NCBI GenBank assembly: GCA_023700825.1
Contig: JAMPYE010000285.1
Location: 1 to 6,072 of the forward strand
Direction: 5' to 3'
Length of the DNA: 6,072 nucleotides
Source: Thermoanaerobaculia bacterium
Lineage (GTDB): Bacteria; Acidobacteriota; Thermoanaerobaculia; Gp7-AA8
Shown here piece by piece: positions 1-5,525 of the stretch (positions are counted from its first letter, which is position 1; each line of letters begins with the position of its first letter). The notes beneath the pieces were generated by a model. The model was given only the letters and a program-made list of their open reading frames with translations, did no database searches and was not told the origin of the DNA. Both the position numbers and the translations under genes were made by a program.

Positions 1-429
1 GAACGCGAACAGGTAGCTCGATCCCATGATGAGGATGAGCATCATCGCGAGGAAGAGATTGAGGTAGGCGAAGTAACGGAAGTAGCCCTCTTCCGCGTGC
101 ATGTAGCCGACCGAGTAGAGGTGGATGAGGGAGCCGACCCAGGTGACGACCAGCAGCATGACGATCGAGAGGGGGTCGAGCTGGAAGGCGATGTCCGTGC
201 CCATGCCGCCGGAGAGAAACCACTGATAGACGACGTCGACGTGGCGCTCGCCGTGGTGGTAGGTGTTGACGTACTCATACGTCGCGATCGTGCCGAGAAT
301 GGCCGAGGCGAAGGCGAGGCCGACGCCGACGATCGAGACGAAGGTCTTGCCGAGCCGCCTCCCGAAGAGGCCGTTCAGCAGGAACCCCAGGAACGGCATC
401 AGGGGAATCAGTGCCAGATTGTCGAGCAT
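1..429 (-). CDS. nuoL: NADH-quinone oxidoreductase subunit L, N-terminal part (runs off left edge)
   Basis: NuoL is the distal antiporter-like, proton-pumping subunit of complex I in the cytoplasmic membrane. Only the first 143 codons are present, and the frame is still open at base 1. A hydrophobic helix at about residues 3-22 is followed by a second at about 32-52 and a periplasmic-type loop. Then comes the family block with LDPLS at 84-88, an MLLVVTWVGSLIH helix start at 91-103, YSVGYM at 105-110 and EEGYFRYFAYLNLF at 113-126, which closely matches E. coli NuoL (GEEGYSRFFAYTNLF). The window ends before the conserved GWEGVG helix. The ATG at 429 is preceded by GGGAG (440-444) about 10 nt upstream, a plausible ribosome binding site. 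It is the last visible gene of the minus-strand nuo unit and lies 126 nt behind nuoK, so it is not translationally coupled. NuoM, NuoN and MrpA/MrpD are related, but the N-terminal signature favours NuoL. Confidence 0.95.
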   Translation of the reverse strand, partial: MLDNLALIPLMPFLGFLLNGLFGRRLGKTFVSIVGVGLAFASAILGTIATYEYVNTYHHGERHVDVVYQWFLSGGMGTDIAFQLDPLSIVMLLVVTWVGSLIHLYSVGYMHAEEGYFRYFAYLNLFLAMMLILIMGSSYLFAF

Positions 430-555
430 GCCTGTCAGTCTCCCGGGCCGCCGCTGCCGGCCCGCGGGGATCGTGTCGTGCCGGGCGCGTCGCGCGCCGC
501 CCTGCCGGCCTGATCCCCCGAATGTCACAGCTCCCGCCCCGGGGGCGGGGATTCG
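430..555 (-). other. GC-rich nuoK-nuoL spacer with several potential hairpins
   Basis: This non-coding gap inside the nuo operon is much longer than the other junctions, which range from a 4-nt overlap to 15 nt. It is very rich in G and C. I see three self-complementary segments: CGGGCCG 444-450 with CGGCCCG 458-464 (7-nt loop), GGCGCG 484-489 with CGCGCC 493-498 (3-nt loop), and the strongest at 533-549, listed separately. No T-tract follows any of them on the minus strand, so classical rho-independent termination is unlikely. mRNA processing or stabilisation, or attenuation between nuoK and nuoL, is possible but inferred. Confidence 0.5.
533..549 (-). repeat. GC hairpin immediately downstream of nuoK
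   Basis: CCCGCC at 533-538 pairs with GGCGGG at 544-549 around a 5-nt CCGGG loop, and the inner CCGGG could shorten the loop further. On the minus strand it starts 6 nt after the nuoK TAA stop. No U-run follows, so I read it as an intercistronic RNA hairpin, possibly protecting the upstream message, and not as a terminator. Confidence 0.5.
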
Positions 556-858
556 TTACCAGTGCATCAGGTTGGCCTCGTCGACGTCGATCGTCTCGCG
601 ATGGCGATAGAGAGCGATGAAGATGGCGAGGCCGACCGCCGCTTCCGCGGCGGCTACGGCCATGATGAAGAAGACCCACATCAGGCCGTGAAGCGAGCCG
701 AGCTCGCGGGCGTACGCGATGAACGTGAGGTTCACCGCGTTGACCATGAGCTCGATCGACATGAAGATCGTGATGCCGTTGCGGCGCGTGAGCACGCCGA
801 GAACGCCGAGCGAAAAGAGGATCGCGCCGAGGACGAGGAACCAGCTGGTCGGAATCAT
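556..858 (-). CDS. nuoK: NADH-quinone oxidoreductase subunit K
   Basis: NuoK is a small MrpC-like membrane subunit of complex I that contributes to proton translocation. The product is 100 aa, the normal family length. Three membrane helices are visible, at about residues 6-24, 29-51 and 60-84. The two conserved membrane glutamates are at E36 (in SIELMVN) and E72 (in AAAEAAVG), the same numbers as in E. coli NuoK, where both matter for proton pumping. A charged C-terminal tail (RHRETIDVDEANLMHW) ends at a TAA stop. The ATG overlaps the nuoJ TGA by 4 nt (ATGA), so translation is probably coupled to nuoJ. A purine-rich AAGGA and a G7 run lie just upstream inside nuoJ. The family assignment is secure. 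Confidence 0.97.
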   Translation of the reverse strand: MIPTSWFLVLGAILFSLGVLGVLTRRNGITIFMSIELMVNAVNLTFIAYARELGSLHGLMWVFFIMAVAAAEAAVGLAIFIALYRHRETIDVDEANLMHW

Positions 859-1376
859 CGCGCCCCCCCGTCCTTCGCGATCGCGCTGGTGCGCTGCGAG
901 AGGATGAGCGCGCCGACGATCGCGGCGAGCAGCAGGATCGAGACCGCCTCGAACGGGAAGATGTACGCCTCGAACATCGTCACGCCGATGGCTCGCGCGT
1001 CGGCGACGAACACCGCCGGACCGCCGGTGTGAATCACCGCCGCCTTGAGGATGTAATAGATGAGGGTGATGGCGAATCCCGCGGCCCCCGTGATGCCGAG
1101 AAACTGCTGCACCGGGCGCGAGATCGGCTCGTCGGTCTGCGCGAGGTTCAGCAGCATGATCACGAAGAGGAAAAGCACCATGATCGCGCCCGCGTAGACG
1201 ATCACCTGCAGCGCCGCCATGAAGGGGGCGTCGAGCAGCACGTACATCACCGCGAGCGCGAAAAAGGAGACGACGAGCGACAGTGCGCTCACGATCGGAT
1301 TGCGGTGGATCACGACGATCGCCGAGAAGATCACCGCGATGGCCGCGAAGGTGAAGAAGATCAGATACTCGAACAT
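855..1376 (-). CDS. nuoJ: NADH-quinone oxidoreductase subunit J
   Basis: NuoJ is a membrane subunit of complex I at the junction between the quinone-site module and the antiporter-like subunits. The product is 173 aa with five predicted membrane helices, at about residues 4-22, 29-47, 54-77, 93-112 and 140-160. The family hallmark is YAGAIMVLFLFVIMLL at residues 61-76, the third helix, which in known structures contains the pi-bulge involved in coupling. A second conserved element is PFEAVSILLLAAIVGA at 141-156. The start ATG overlaps the nuoH TGA by one base (TGATG) and the stop overlaps nuoK, so it sits in a coupled chain. nuoI would normally precede it and is missing. The last codons include a run of seven G residues (C7 at 863-869 on the plus strand). 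Its frame stays open far upstream through nuoH, but that extension is not coding. Confidence 0.96.
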   Translation of the reverse strand: MFEYLIFFTFAAIAVIFSAIVVIHRNPIVSALSLVVSFFALAVMYVLLDAPFMAALQVIVYAGAIMVLFLFVIMLLNLAQTDEPISRPVQQFLGITGAAGFAITLIYYILKAAVIHTGGPAVFVADARAIGVTMFEAYIFPFEAVSILLLAAIVGALILSQRTSAIAKDGGAR

Positions 1377-2680
1377 CAGATCCACCCCAGCGGAATCAGG
1401 ATTGCCACGATCACGATGTTGAGGAGCGCGAGCGGCAGGAAGACCTTCCAGCCGAGCTTCATCAGCAGGTCGTACTTGAGGCGAGGCACCGTCCAGCGCA
1501 CCCAGACGAAGACGAAGAGGAAGAACGAGGTCTTCAGGATGAAGGACGCGAACGACGCCAGGAAGCCGACGAAGTTCGCCGGCTCGTTCCAGTAGGGGAT
1601 ATCCCACCCGCCGAGGAAGAGCGTCGCGATGAGCGCCGAGATCGTTCCCATGGCCATGTACTCCGCCATGAAGAAGAGAGCGAACTTCATCGACGAGTAC
1701 TCGGTGTGGAAGCCGGCGACGATCTCGGCCTCCGCTTCCGCGAAGTCGAACGGAAGGCGGTTGGTCTCGGCGAAGGCCGCGACCCAGAAGATGATGAAGC
1801 CGATGAACATCGGGAAGATGTTCCACGCGGGGAGCGGGATCGTGTCGAAGAGGACGAACGTGCCGCTCTGGCGGTAGACGATGTCGGTGAGGCGGAGCGT
1901 GCCGGCGCCGAGAAGCACACCGACGGCCGCGAGCGTCAGCGCGAGCTCGTACGAGATCATCTGCGCCGACGCGCGGATCGCGCCGATCATCGAGTACTTG
2001 TTCGCCGACGCCCATCCCGCCGTCGCCATGCCGTAGACGCCGAGCGAGGAGAGCGCGAAGAACAGGAGGATTCCGACGCTGACGTCGGCGATGATCGGCT
2101 CGAAATGGCGGCCGGCGAATCCGAACGGAATCTCGACCGGGCCGGCCGAACGGAACCAGAAGAAGATTCCGAGCAGCAGGGGAACCGTCGCGAAGAGCCC
2201 GACCGCAACGAGGCGGCCGATCCACTGGTTGACCCGGGTCGCGCCGGCAATCGCACCGAAGTGCGACGTCACGCGAAGGGCGATGATGCCGAGAACAAGG
2301 TGCGCGACCGCGCCGCCGACGAGTATCGCGCCGATCAGACCGCTGTATTCGATCACCTCGGGAATCACGAAGCCGCGCGCGAACGGGATCACCGCGCAGG
2401 TCGTCACCGCCGGAATCAACCCGAACATCGGCGCGAGCGTGTAGAGAACCTTGTGCGCCTGTGCCGGAACGAGATCTTCCTTGAGGATGAACTTGGCCGC
2501 GTCGGCCATCGCCTGCATCAGGCCCAGGGGGCCGATGCGGTTCGGTCCGGGACGGTCCTGAATCAGGGCGCTGCCGCGCCGCTCGACCCAGACCCACACC
2601 GGAGTGACGCTCAGCACGAGACCGAGAACGATCCCGATCTTGATGAGACTGAGGATGATGTCGGGAGTGTCGAAGCTCAT
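1376..2680 (-). CDS. nuoH: NADH-quinone oxidoreductase subunit H, enlarged
   Basis: NuoH (ND1) is the membrane subunit that forms the quinone chamber entrance and contacts the peripheral arm. Family motifs are ERR at 33-35, RPGPNRIGPLG at 43-53, the ADAAKFILKED amphipathic stretch at 59-69, GWASANKYS at 222-230, ISYE at 242-245 and the loop PFDFAEAEAEIVAGFHTEYS at 310-329, followed by MKFALFFMAEY. The C-terminal PRLKYDLLMKLGWK matches the E. coli PRPRYDQVMSFGWK. At 434 aa it is about 100 residues longer than E. coli NuoH (325 aa). Most of the excess is one block at about 103-197, between helix 2 (LAPMFGLIPA) and the conserved ADVSVGIL. It contains two extra hydrophobic segments, at about 113-135 and 154-176. 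An even number of added helices would keep the usual topology. The ATG at 2680 follows GAGG at 2687-2690, and the gene starts 15 nt after nuoG. Confidence 0.97.
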   Translation of the reverse strand: MSFDTPDIILSLIKIGIVLGLVLSVTPVWVWVERRGSALIQDRPGPNRIGPLGLMQAMADAAKFILKEDLVPAQAHKVLYTLAPMFGLIPAVTTCAVIPFARGFVIPEVIEYSGLIGAILVGGAVAHLVLGIIALRVTSHFGAIAGATRVNQWIGRLVAVGLFATVPLLLGIFFWFRSAGPVEIPFGFAGRHFEPIIADVSVGILLFFALSSLGVYGMATAGWASANKYSMIGAIRASAQMISYELALTLAAVGVLLGAGTLRLTDIVYRQSGTFVLFDTIPLPAWNIFPMFIGFIIFWVAAFAETNRLPFDFAEAEAEIVAGFHTEYSSMKFALFFMAEYMAMGTISALIATLFLGGWDIPYWNEPANFVGFLASFASFILKTSFFLFVFVWVRWTVPRLKYDLLMKLGWKVFLPLALLNIVIVAILIPLGWI

Positions 2681-2686
2681 CGTGAT

Positions 2687-2690
2687 CCTC
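2687..2690 (-). promoter_or_regulatory. Shine-Dalgarno of nuoH
   Basis: GAGG on the minus strand lies 6 nt ahead of the nuoH ATG, within the 15-nt gap after the nuoG TAG. It supports the chosen nuoH start and independent reinitiation after nuoG. Confidence 0.6.
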
Positions 2691-2695
2691 GAGGG

Positions 2696-4297
2696 CTAGC
2701 TGCCCTGCGGAGCCCCCGTGACGCCGAACTGCTCGATGGTGCTCCAGTCGAGCGAGCGGAGAGCAGGGGTCTTCGAGACCATCTGGTCGAAGAGCTCCTC
2801 GACCTCGGAGAATGCAAACGACTGTTCCTCGGGCGCGAGCGCGAGGCCGATGCGGCGGAAGATCTCCCACTCGGGGAGTGCCTCGCCCTTGGGCAGCGAG
2901 CCCGCCACGATTCTCTGCAGGCGCCCCTGAACGTTCGTGAACGTGCCCGACTTCTCCGCGAAGATCGTCGTCGGAAGGACGACGTCGGCGACGTCGGCGA
3001 GGGGGTGGTTCTCCCAGGCGAGAACGACGAGGAACTTCGCCTTGCGGAGATTCGCGACGACCTCGGGGCTCTTGGCGCGGGCGCTGAAGGAAGCCTCGGT
3101 GACGACGAGCACGTCGATTCCGTCGGCGCCCTTCGTCATCAGATCCTCGGCGGTGCGACCGCCTGCCGGAGTGACTCCGGCGGCGCGGACGCCACGGAAG
3201 TTAGGTCCGGCCTGTGTCCCTTCGAGCCACGCCGTCCGGGACTTCATGCGGATCGGGGCGACCGGATCGACGACCACGTCGGCGCTCCTGCTGCCGAGGC
3301 GATCGACGAAGAGCTGCTTGAGAAGCCACGCGTCCTCGTTCGTCAGCTGGGAGGAGGCGATGACCGCGATCTTGTCGCCCTGGGCGGCACCGAGCTTGCC
3401 CGCGACCTCGTCGATCGCTTCCGACCAGCCGGCGACCGACTGGTAATCGTCGCGCATCACGCGCGGCACGACGACGCGGTCGGTCTCGAAGCGCTCGTGC
3501 GAGAAGCGGCCGAAGTCGCAGAGCCAGTAATCGTTGACCTCGGGGTTCACGCGCGGCTTGTATCGATAGATCTTGCCGCTGCGGTGCTCGATGAAGATGT
3601 TGCAGCCGACGTCGCAGCCGTTGCAGACCGATTCGGTCGACTCGAGGTTCCAGACGCGCGACTCGAAGCGGAACTCGCGGGCCGTGAGCGCGCCGGTGGG
3701 GCAGACGTCGGTCACGCAGGCGCTCATCCAGTTGTCGATCGGGCGGCCTGGGAAGACTCCGACCTCGGTCGCTGCGCCGCGCTTGATGAACGCGAGCTCG
3801 CCCGTGCCGGTGATCTCCTCGCAGAAGCGGATGCAGCGCGTGCAGTGGATGCAGCGATTCATGTTCTGCATCACGTGCGGGCCGATCGGCGTGCGATCCA
3901 TGCCGGGATAGGTGCGTTTCACCTCGCCGTAGCGGGAAGTGACGGCACCGTAATTAAAGGAGTAGTCCTGCAGGGGGCACTCGCCGGCTTTGTCGCAGAT
4001 CGGACAGTCGAGCGGGTGGTTGATCAGCAGGAACTCCATCTGCCCCTTGCGCGCCTTGTCGACCTTCTCGCTGTGAACGAAGATCTTCATGCCGTCACGC
4101 ACCGGCGTGGCGCAGCCGGCCTGCAGCTTCGGCATGCCGTCGACTTCGACGAGGCACATGCGGCACTGGCCCACGACACTCAGTGCGGGGTGGTAGCAGA
4201 AGTGAGGAACGTGGACGTCGGCCGCTTTCGCAGCCTCGACGACATTGATCCCGTCGGGGACTTCAACCTCGATTCCGTCGATGGTGACTTTGGCCAT
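2696..4297 (-). CDS. nuoG: NADH-quinone oxidoreductase subunit G, short form with N7-type cluster motif
   Basis: NuoG is the peripheral-arm subunit of complex I that carries electrons from NuoF toward NuoI. The 533-aa product begins MAKVTIDGIEVEVPDG, the usual start of a 2Fe-2S ferredoxin domain. Cluster ligands are visible: N1b C34-x10-C45-x2-C48-x13-C62, N5 H94-x3-C98-x2-C101-x5-C107, N4 C149-x2-C152-x2-C155-x43-C199, and N7 C225-x2-C228-x3-C232-x27-C260. The remainder is a shortened molybdopterin-oxidoreductase-like domain. It keeps the block from ENHPLADVADVVLPT (429-443) through EKSGTFTNVQGRLQ (448-461) but is much smaller than in E. coli (about 908 aa) or Thermus (about 783 aa). It is the first gene of the nuo unit, transcribed away from the isomerase gene. 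No convincing Shine-Dalgarno precedes the ATG at 4297, but the start is fixed by the family N-terminus. The frame is open further upstream only as an antisense artefact. Confidence 0.97.
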   Translation of the reverse strand: MAKVTIDGIEVEVPDGINVVEAAKAADVHVPHFCYHPALSVVGQCRMCLVEVDGMPKLQAGCATPVRDGMKIFVHSEKVDKARKGQMEFLLINHPLDCPICDKAGECPLQDYSFNYGAVTSRYGEVKRTYPGMDRTPIGPHVMQNMNRCIHCTRCIRFCEEITGTGELAFIKRGAATEVGVFPGRPIDNWMSACVTDVCPTGALTAREFRFESRVWNLESTESVCNGCDVGCNIFIEHRSGKIYRYKPRVNPEVNDYWLCDFGRFSHERFETDRVVVPRVMRDDYQSVAGWSEAIDEVAGKLGAAQGDKIAVIASSQLTNEDAWLLKQLFVDRLGSRSADVVVDPVAPIRMKSRTAWLEGTQAGPNFRGVRAAGVTPAGGRTAEDLMTKGADGIDVLVVTEASFSARAKSPEVVANLRKAKFLVVLAWENHPLADVADVVLPTTIFAEKSGTFTNVQGRLQRIVAGSLPKGEALPEWEIFRRIGLALAPEEQSFAFSEVEELFDQMVSKTPALRSLDWSTIEQFGVTGAPQGS

Positions 4298-4330
4298 GTG
4301 TGGTAAAAGATGTGAGGTTTTTCGCGATCG

Positions 4331-4347
4331 GGACGGCGGCGCCGTCC
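4331..4347. repeat. GC inverted repeat in the divergent region
   Basis: GGACGGC at 4331-4337 is the perfect reverse complement of GCCGTCC at 4341-4347, with a 3-nt GGC loop. On the minus strand it would lie in the nuoG 5' leader, about 33 nt before the ATG and downstream of the predicted promoter. It has no T-tract. A leader stem-loop affecting nuoG translation or mRNA stability is one reading; a protein-binding dyad is another. Confidence 0.5.
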
Positions 4348-4375
4348 AGCCGTGAGAGCGTTCACGAGCGGGTGG

Positions 4376-4404
4376 AGAATAACCGTTTGGCAGCACATCG
4401 TCAA
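4376..4404 (-). promoter_or_regulatory. Predicted sigma70-type promoter of the nuoG operon
   Basis: On the minus strand, TTGACG (4404-4399, 5 of 6 consensus positions) is followed after exactly 17 bp by TATTCT (4381-4376, 4 of 6). A transcript would start near 4369, giving a nuoG leader of roughly 70 nt. Position and spacing are good; the start site itself is inferred. Confidence 0.55.
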
Positions 4405-4407
4405 ACG
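4384..4407. promoter_or_regulatory. Inverted repeat overlapping the nuoG -35: possible operator
   Basis: CGTTTG at 4384-4389 and CAAACG at 4402-4407 are perfect reverse complements separated by 12 bp, so the half-site centres are 18 bp apart, about two helical turns. The right half covers part of the predicted nuoG -35 and the left half lies in the -35/-10 spacer. That is a typical place for a repressor dimer site. It does not match the Rex, FNR or Fur consensus as I know them. A 6-bp dyad can occur by chance. Confidence 0.3.
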
Positions 4408-4408
4408 C

Positions 4409-4437
4409 TTTGCAGCGACTCCATCGCCTCGTGAAAT
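4409..4437 (+). promoter_or_regulatory. Candidate promoter of the isomerase gene
   Basis: TTTGCA (4409-4414, 4 of 6) and TGAAAT (4432-4437, 4 of 6) are separated by 17 bp. They would give a start near 4444 and a leader of about 37 nt containing the Shine-Dalgarno at 4471-4476. This is the best plus-strand match in the divergent region but is only moderately good. Confidence 0.35.
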
Positions 4438-4470
4438 CACATTCCACCGCTCTCTCATCCGCGAATTCGA

Positions 4471-4476
4471 AAGGAG
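4471..4476 (+). promoter_or_regulatory. Shine-Dalgarno deciding the GTG start at 4481
   Basis: AAGGAG lies 4 nt before GTG at 4481. The same frame is open back to a GTG at 4352, but no ribosome binding site is seen there, and the extension would place a non-hydrophobic segment before the membrane anchor. The 4481 start is therefore preferred. Confidence 0.75.
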
Positions 4477-4480
4477 CAAC

Positions 4481-5413
4481 GTGAAGCGCATCGCAGTGTG
4501 GTCCGTGGTAGGTCTCTTGCTCGTGGCCGGTGCATGGTTTGCCGGCAAGTCCGGGCTCGGAAAGAGCCCCGAGGCGAGCGTCTCGGCGCCCGTCGAAGTG
4601 AATAAGACGCCCGAACGTCCCGCGGGGGACTTCGTGATCGCCGAGGTGAACGGAGAGAAGGTTTACCACTCCGATTTCGTGATCGCGCTGGAGAGCCTTC
4701 CCGCCCAGGCGAAGGCGATCGCGGCGAAGCCGGCCGGCAAGCGGGTGATCACCGAAGAGATCGTGAAGCTGAAACTTCTCAAGCAGGAGGCCGAGAAGAT
4801 GGGGATCGACAAGGATCCTCAGATCGCCAGCCAGGTGGCGGCGATGCGAGACAACATCCTCGCGGCTTCGGCCCTGGAGAAGATCGTGACCGACACTCCG
4901 GCCGACCTCCAGGCCTTCTACGAGAAGTACAAGAACCAGTTCCGCGGCACCCGGCTCCGTCAAATCGTCGTTTCGTACGACGGGGCCCTGATTCCCGCGA
5001 AGGCGGGAACGCCGAAGCTCTCGGAAGTGCAGGCGCGCGATAAAGCCGAGGCGATCGCCGTGCGAATCAGGAAGGGCGAGGACTTCGCGGCGATCGCGCG
5101 CGCGGAGTCGGACGACGCTCAGAGCGCCGAGCGTGCGGGAGATCTCGGGCTCATCCGGCCCGGCCAGCTCGGCTCGAGTCTCGAGGCTCCGATCGACAAG
5201 CTTGCGGTCAACGAGGTGAGCGCGCCGGTCCGCAGCCCTTACGGGTTTCATGTCTTCCAGGTCACCGGTCGCGAGGTTTCGACGTTTGACCAGATCAAGC
5301 CGGCGCTCGAGCAGCAGGGAATGAACCTGCGCGCGCAGATCGTCGTCAACGCGGTGAAGGAGAACGCGAAGATCGAACTGAACGAGGACTTCTTCGAGGG
5401 TAAGGTCCAGTAG
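4481..5413 (+). CDS. Membrane-anchored SurA/PpiC-type peptidyl-prolyl cis-trans isomerase
   Basis: This is a parvulin-family foldase expected to act on proteins outside the cytoplasmic membrane. The 310-aa product starts with a short basic end and a hydrophobic segment (residues 4-21). This is either an uncleaved anchor or a signal peptide; there is no lipobox cysteine. A low-complexity linker to about residue 48 is followed by a SurA-N-like helical chaperone region (about 50-155) with FVIAEVNGEKVYHSDF at its start. The parvulin domain (about 156-263) shows GEDFAAIARAESDD, AGDLGLIRPGQL, NEVSAPV and YGFHVFQV, with the second conserved histidine at H257. At the domain start, where parvulins usually have RHILV, this protein has RQIVV (Q161), so the first active-site histidine is replaced. 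The domain also carries a short insertion (about 167-182). A charged helical tail ends the protein. It is divergent from nuoG and is followed by its own terminator, so it is probably monocistronic. PpiD- or PrsA-like anchored foldases are the nearest analogues. Confidence 0.88.
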   Translation: MKRIAVWSVVGLLLVAGAWFAGKSGLGKSPEASVSAPVEVNKTPERPAGDFVIAEVNGEKVYHSDFVIALESLPAQAKAIAAKPAGKRVITEEIVKLKLLKQEAEKMGIDKDPQIASQVAAMRDNILAASALEKIVTDTPADLQAFYEKYKNQFRGTRLRQIVVSYDGALIPAKAGTPKLSEVQARDKAEAIAVRIRKGEDFAAIARAESDDAQSAERAGDLGLIRPGQLGSSLEAPIDKLAVNEVSAPVRSPYGFHVFQVTGREVSTFDQIKPALEQQGMNLRAQIVVNAVKENAKIELNEDFFEGKVQ

Positions 5414-5435
5414 CAGTTCGTCTCGCCGAAGTTAG

Positions 5436-5472
5436 CGCGGGGGCACGGCATGCCGGGCCCCCGTGTCATTTT
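5436..5472 (+). terminator. Rho-independent terminator after the isomerase gene
   Basis: A stem of CGCGGGGGC (5436-5444) with GCCCCCGTG (5457-5465, including one G-T pair) continues past an A/G mismatch into CGG/CCG (5446-5448 with 5453-5455) and a CATG loop. The 3' side runs into TCATTTT (5466-5472). It lies 22 nt after the TAG stop and ahead of the next promoter, which separates the two plus-strand genes. Confidence 0.78.
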
Positions 5473-5489
5473 GGAAGTCCGCGATCGAG

Positions 5490-5517
5490 TTGACAGCCAA
5501 AGACGAGGTGTGACACT
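5490..5517 (+). promoter_or_regulatory. Promoter of the receiver gene, possibly giving a leaderless mRNA
   Basis: A perfect -35 hexamer TTGACA (5490-5495) is followed after 16 bp by an extended -10 candidate: TG at 5509-5510, one base, then GACACT (5512-5517, 3 of 6). Transcription would start near 5524, only about 2 nt before the ATG at 5526. No Shine-Dalgarno lies at usable distance (GAGG at 5505-5508 is 17 nt away), which fits a leaderless or near-leaderless message. Confidence 0.5.
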
Positions 5518-5525
5518 ACCCGCAC

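Noticed and set aside
42..679. Several plus- and minus-strand frames over nuoL/nuoK
   Set aside because: All are compositionally biased shadows of nuoL and nuoK, without motifs or ribosome binding sites.
855..2870. nuoJ frame open upstream as a 671-codon reading, suggesting a fusion
   Set aside because: The upstream part overlaps nuoH in another frame and reads as low-complexity Arg/Gly/Ser-rich sequence. The conserved NuoJ N-terminus and start at 1376 are clear.
2975..3000. Tandem GACGTCGGC repeat
   Set aside because: It encodes the DVADV of a conserved NuoG motif and is explained by the protein sequence.
1706..4306. Very long plus-strand open frame (866 codons) antisense to nuoH and nuoG
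   Set aside because: Its translation is rich in Arg, Asp, Glu and Ala with no recognisable domain, and it lies opposite two securely identified genes. Such mirror frames are common in GC-rich DNA.
4388..4414. Possible sigma54 promoter (TGGCAG ... TTGC)
   Set aside because: The TGGCA and TTGC elements are too far apart for the -24/-12 spacing.
4352..4480. Earlier GTG start of the isomerase gene (43 more residues)
   Set aside because: There is no ribosome binding site at 4352, while AAGGAG sits just before 4481. The extension would bury the signal/anchor segment and overlap the promoter region.
4298..5251. N-terminal extension of NuoG into the isomerase gene
   Set aside because: The frame is open but runs antisense to the isomerase gene, and NuoG homologues start at the MAKVTIDG-type sequence at 4297.
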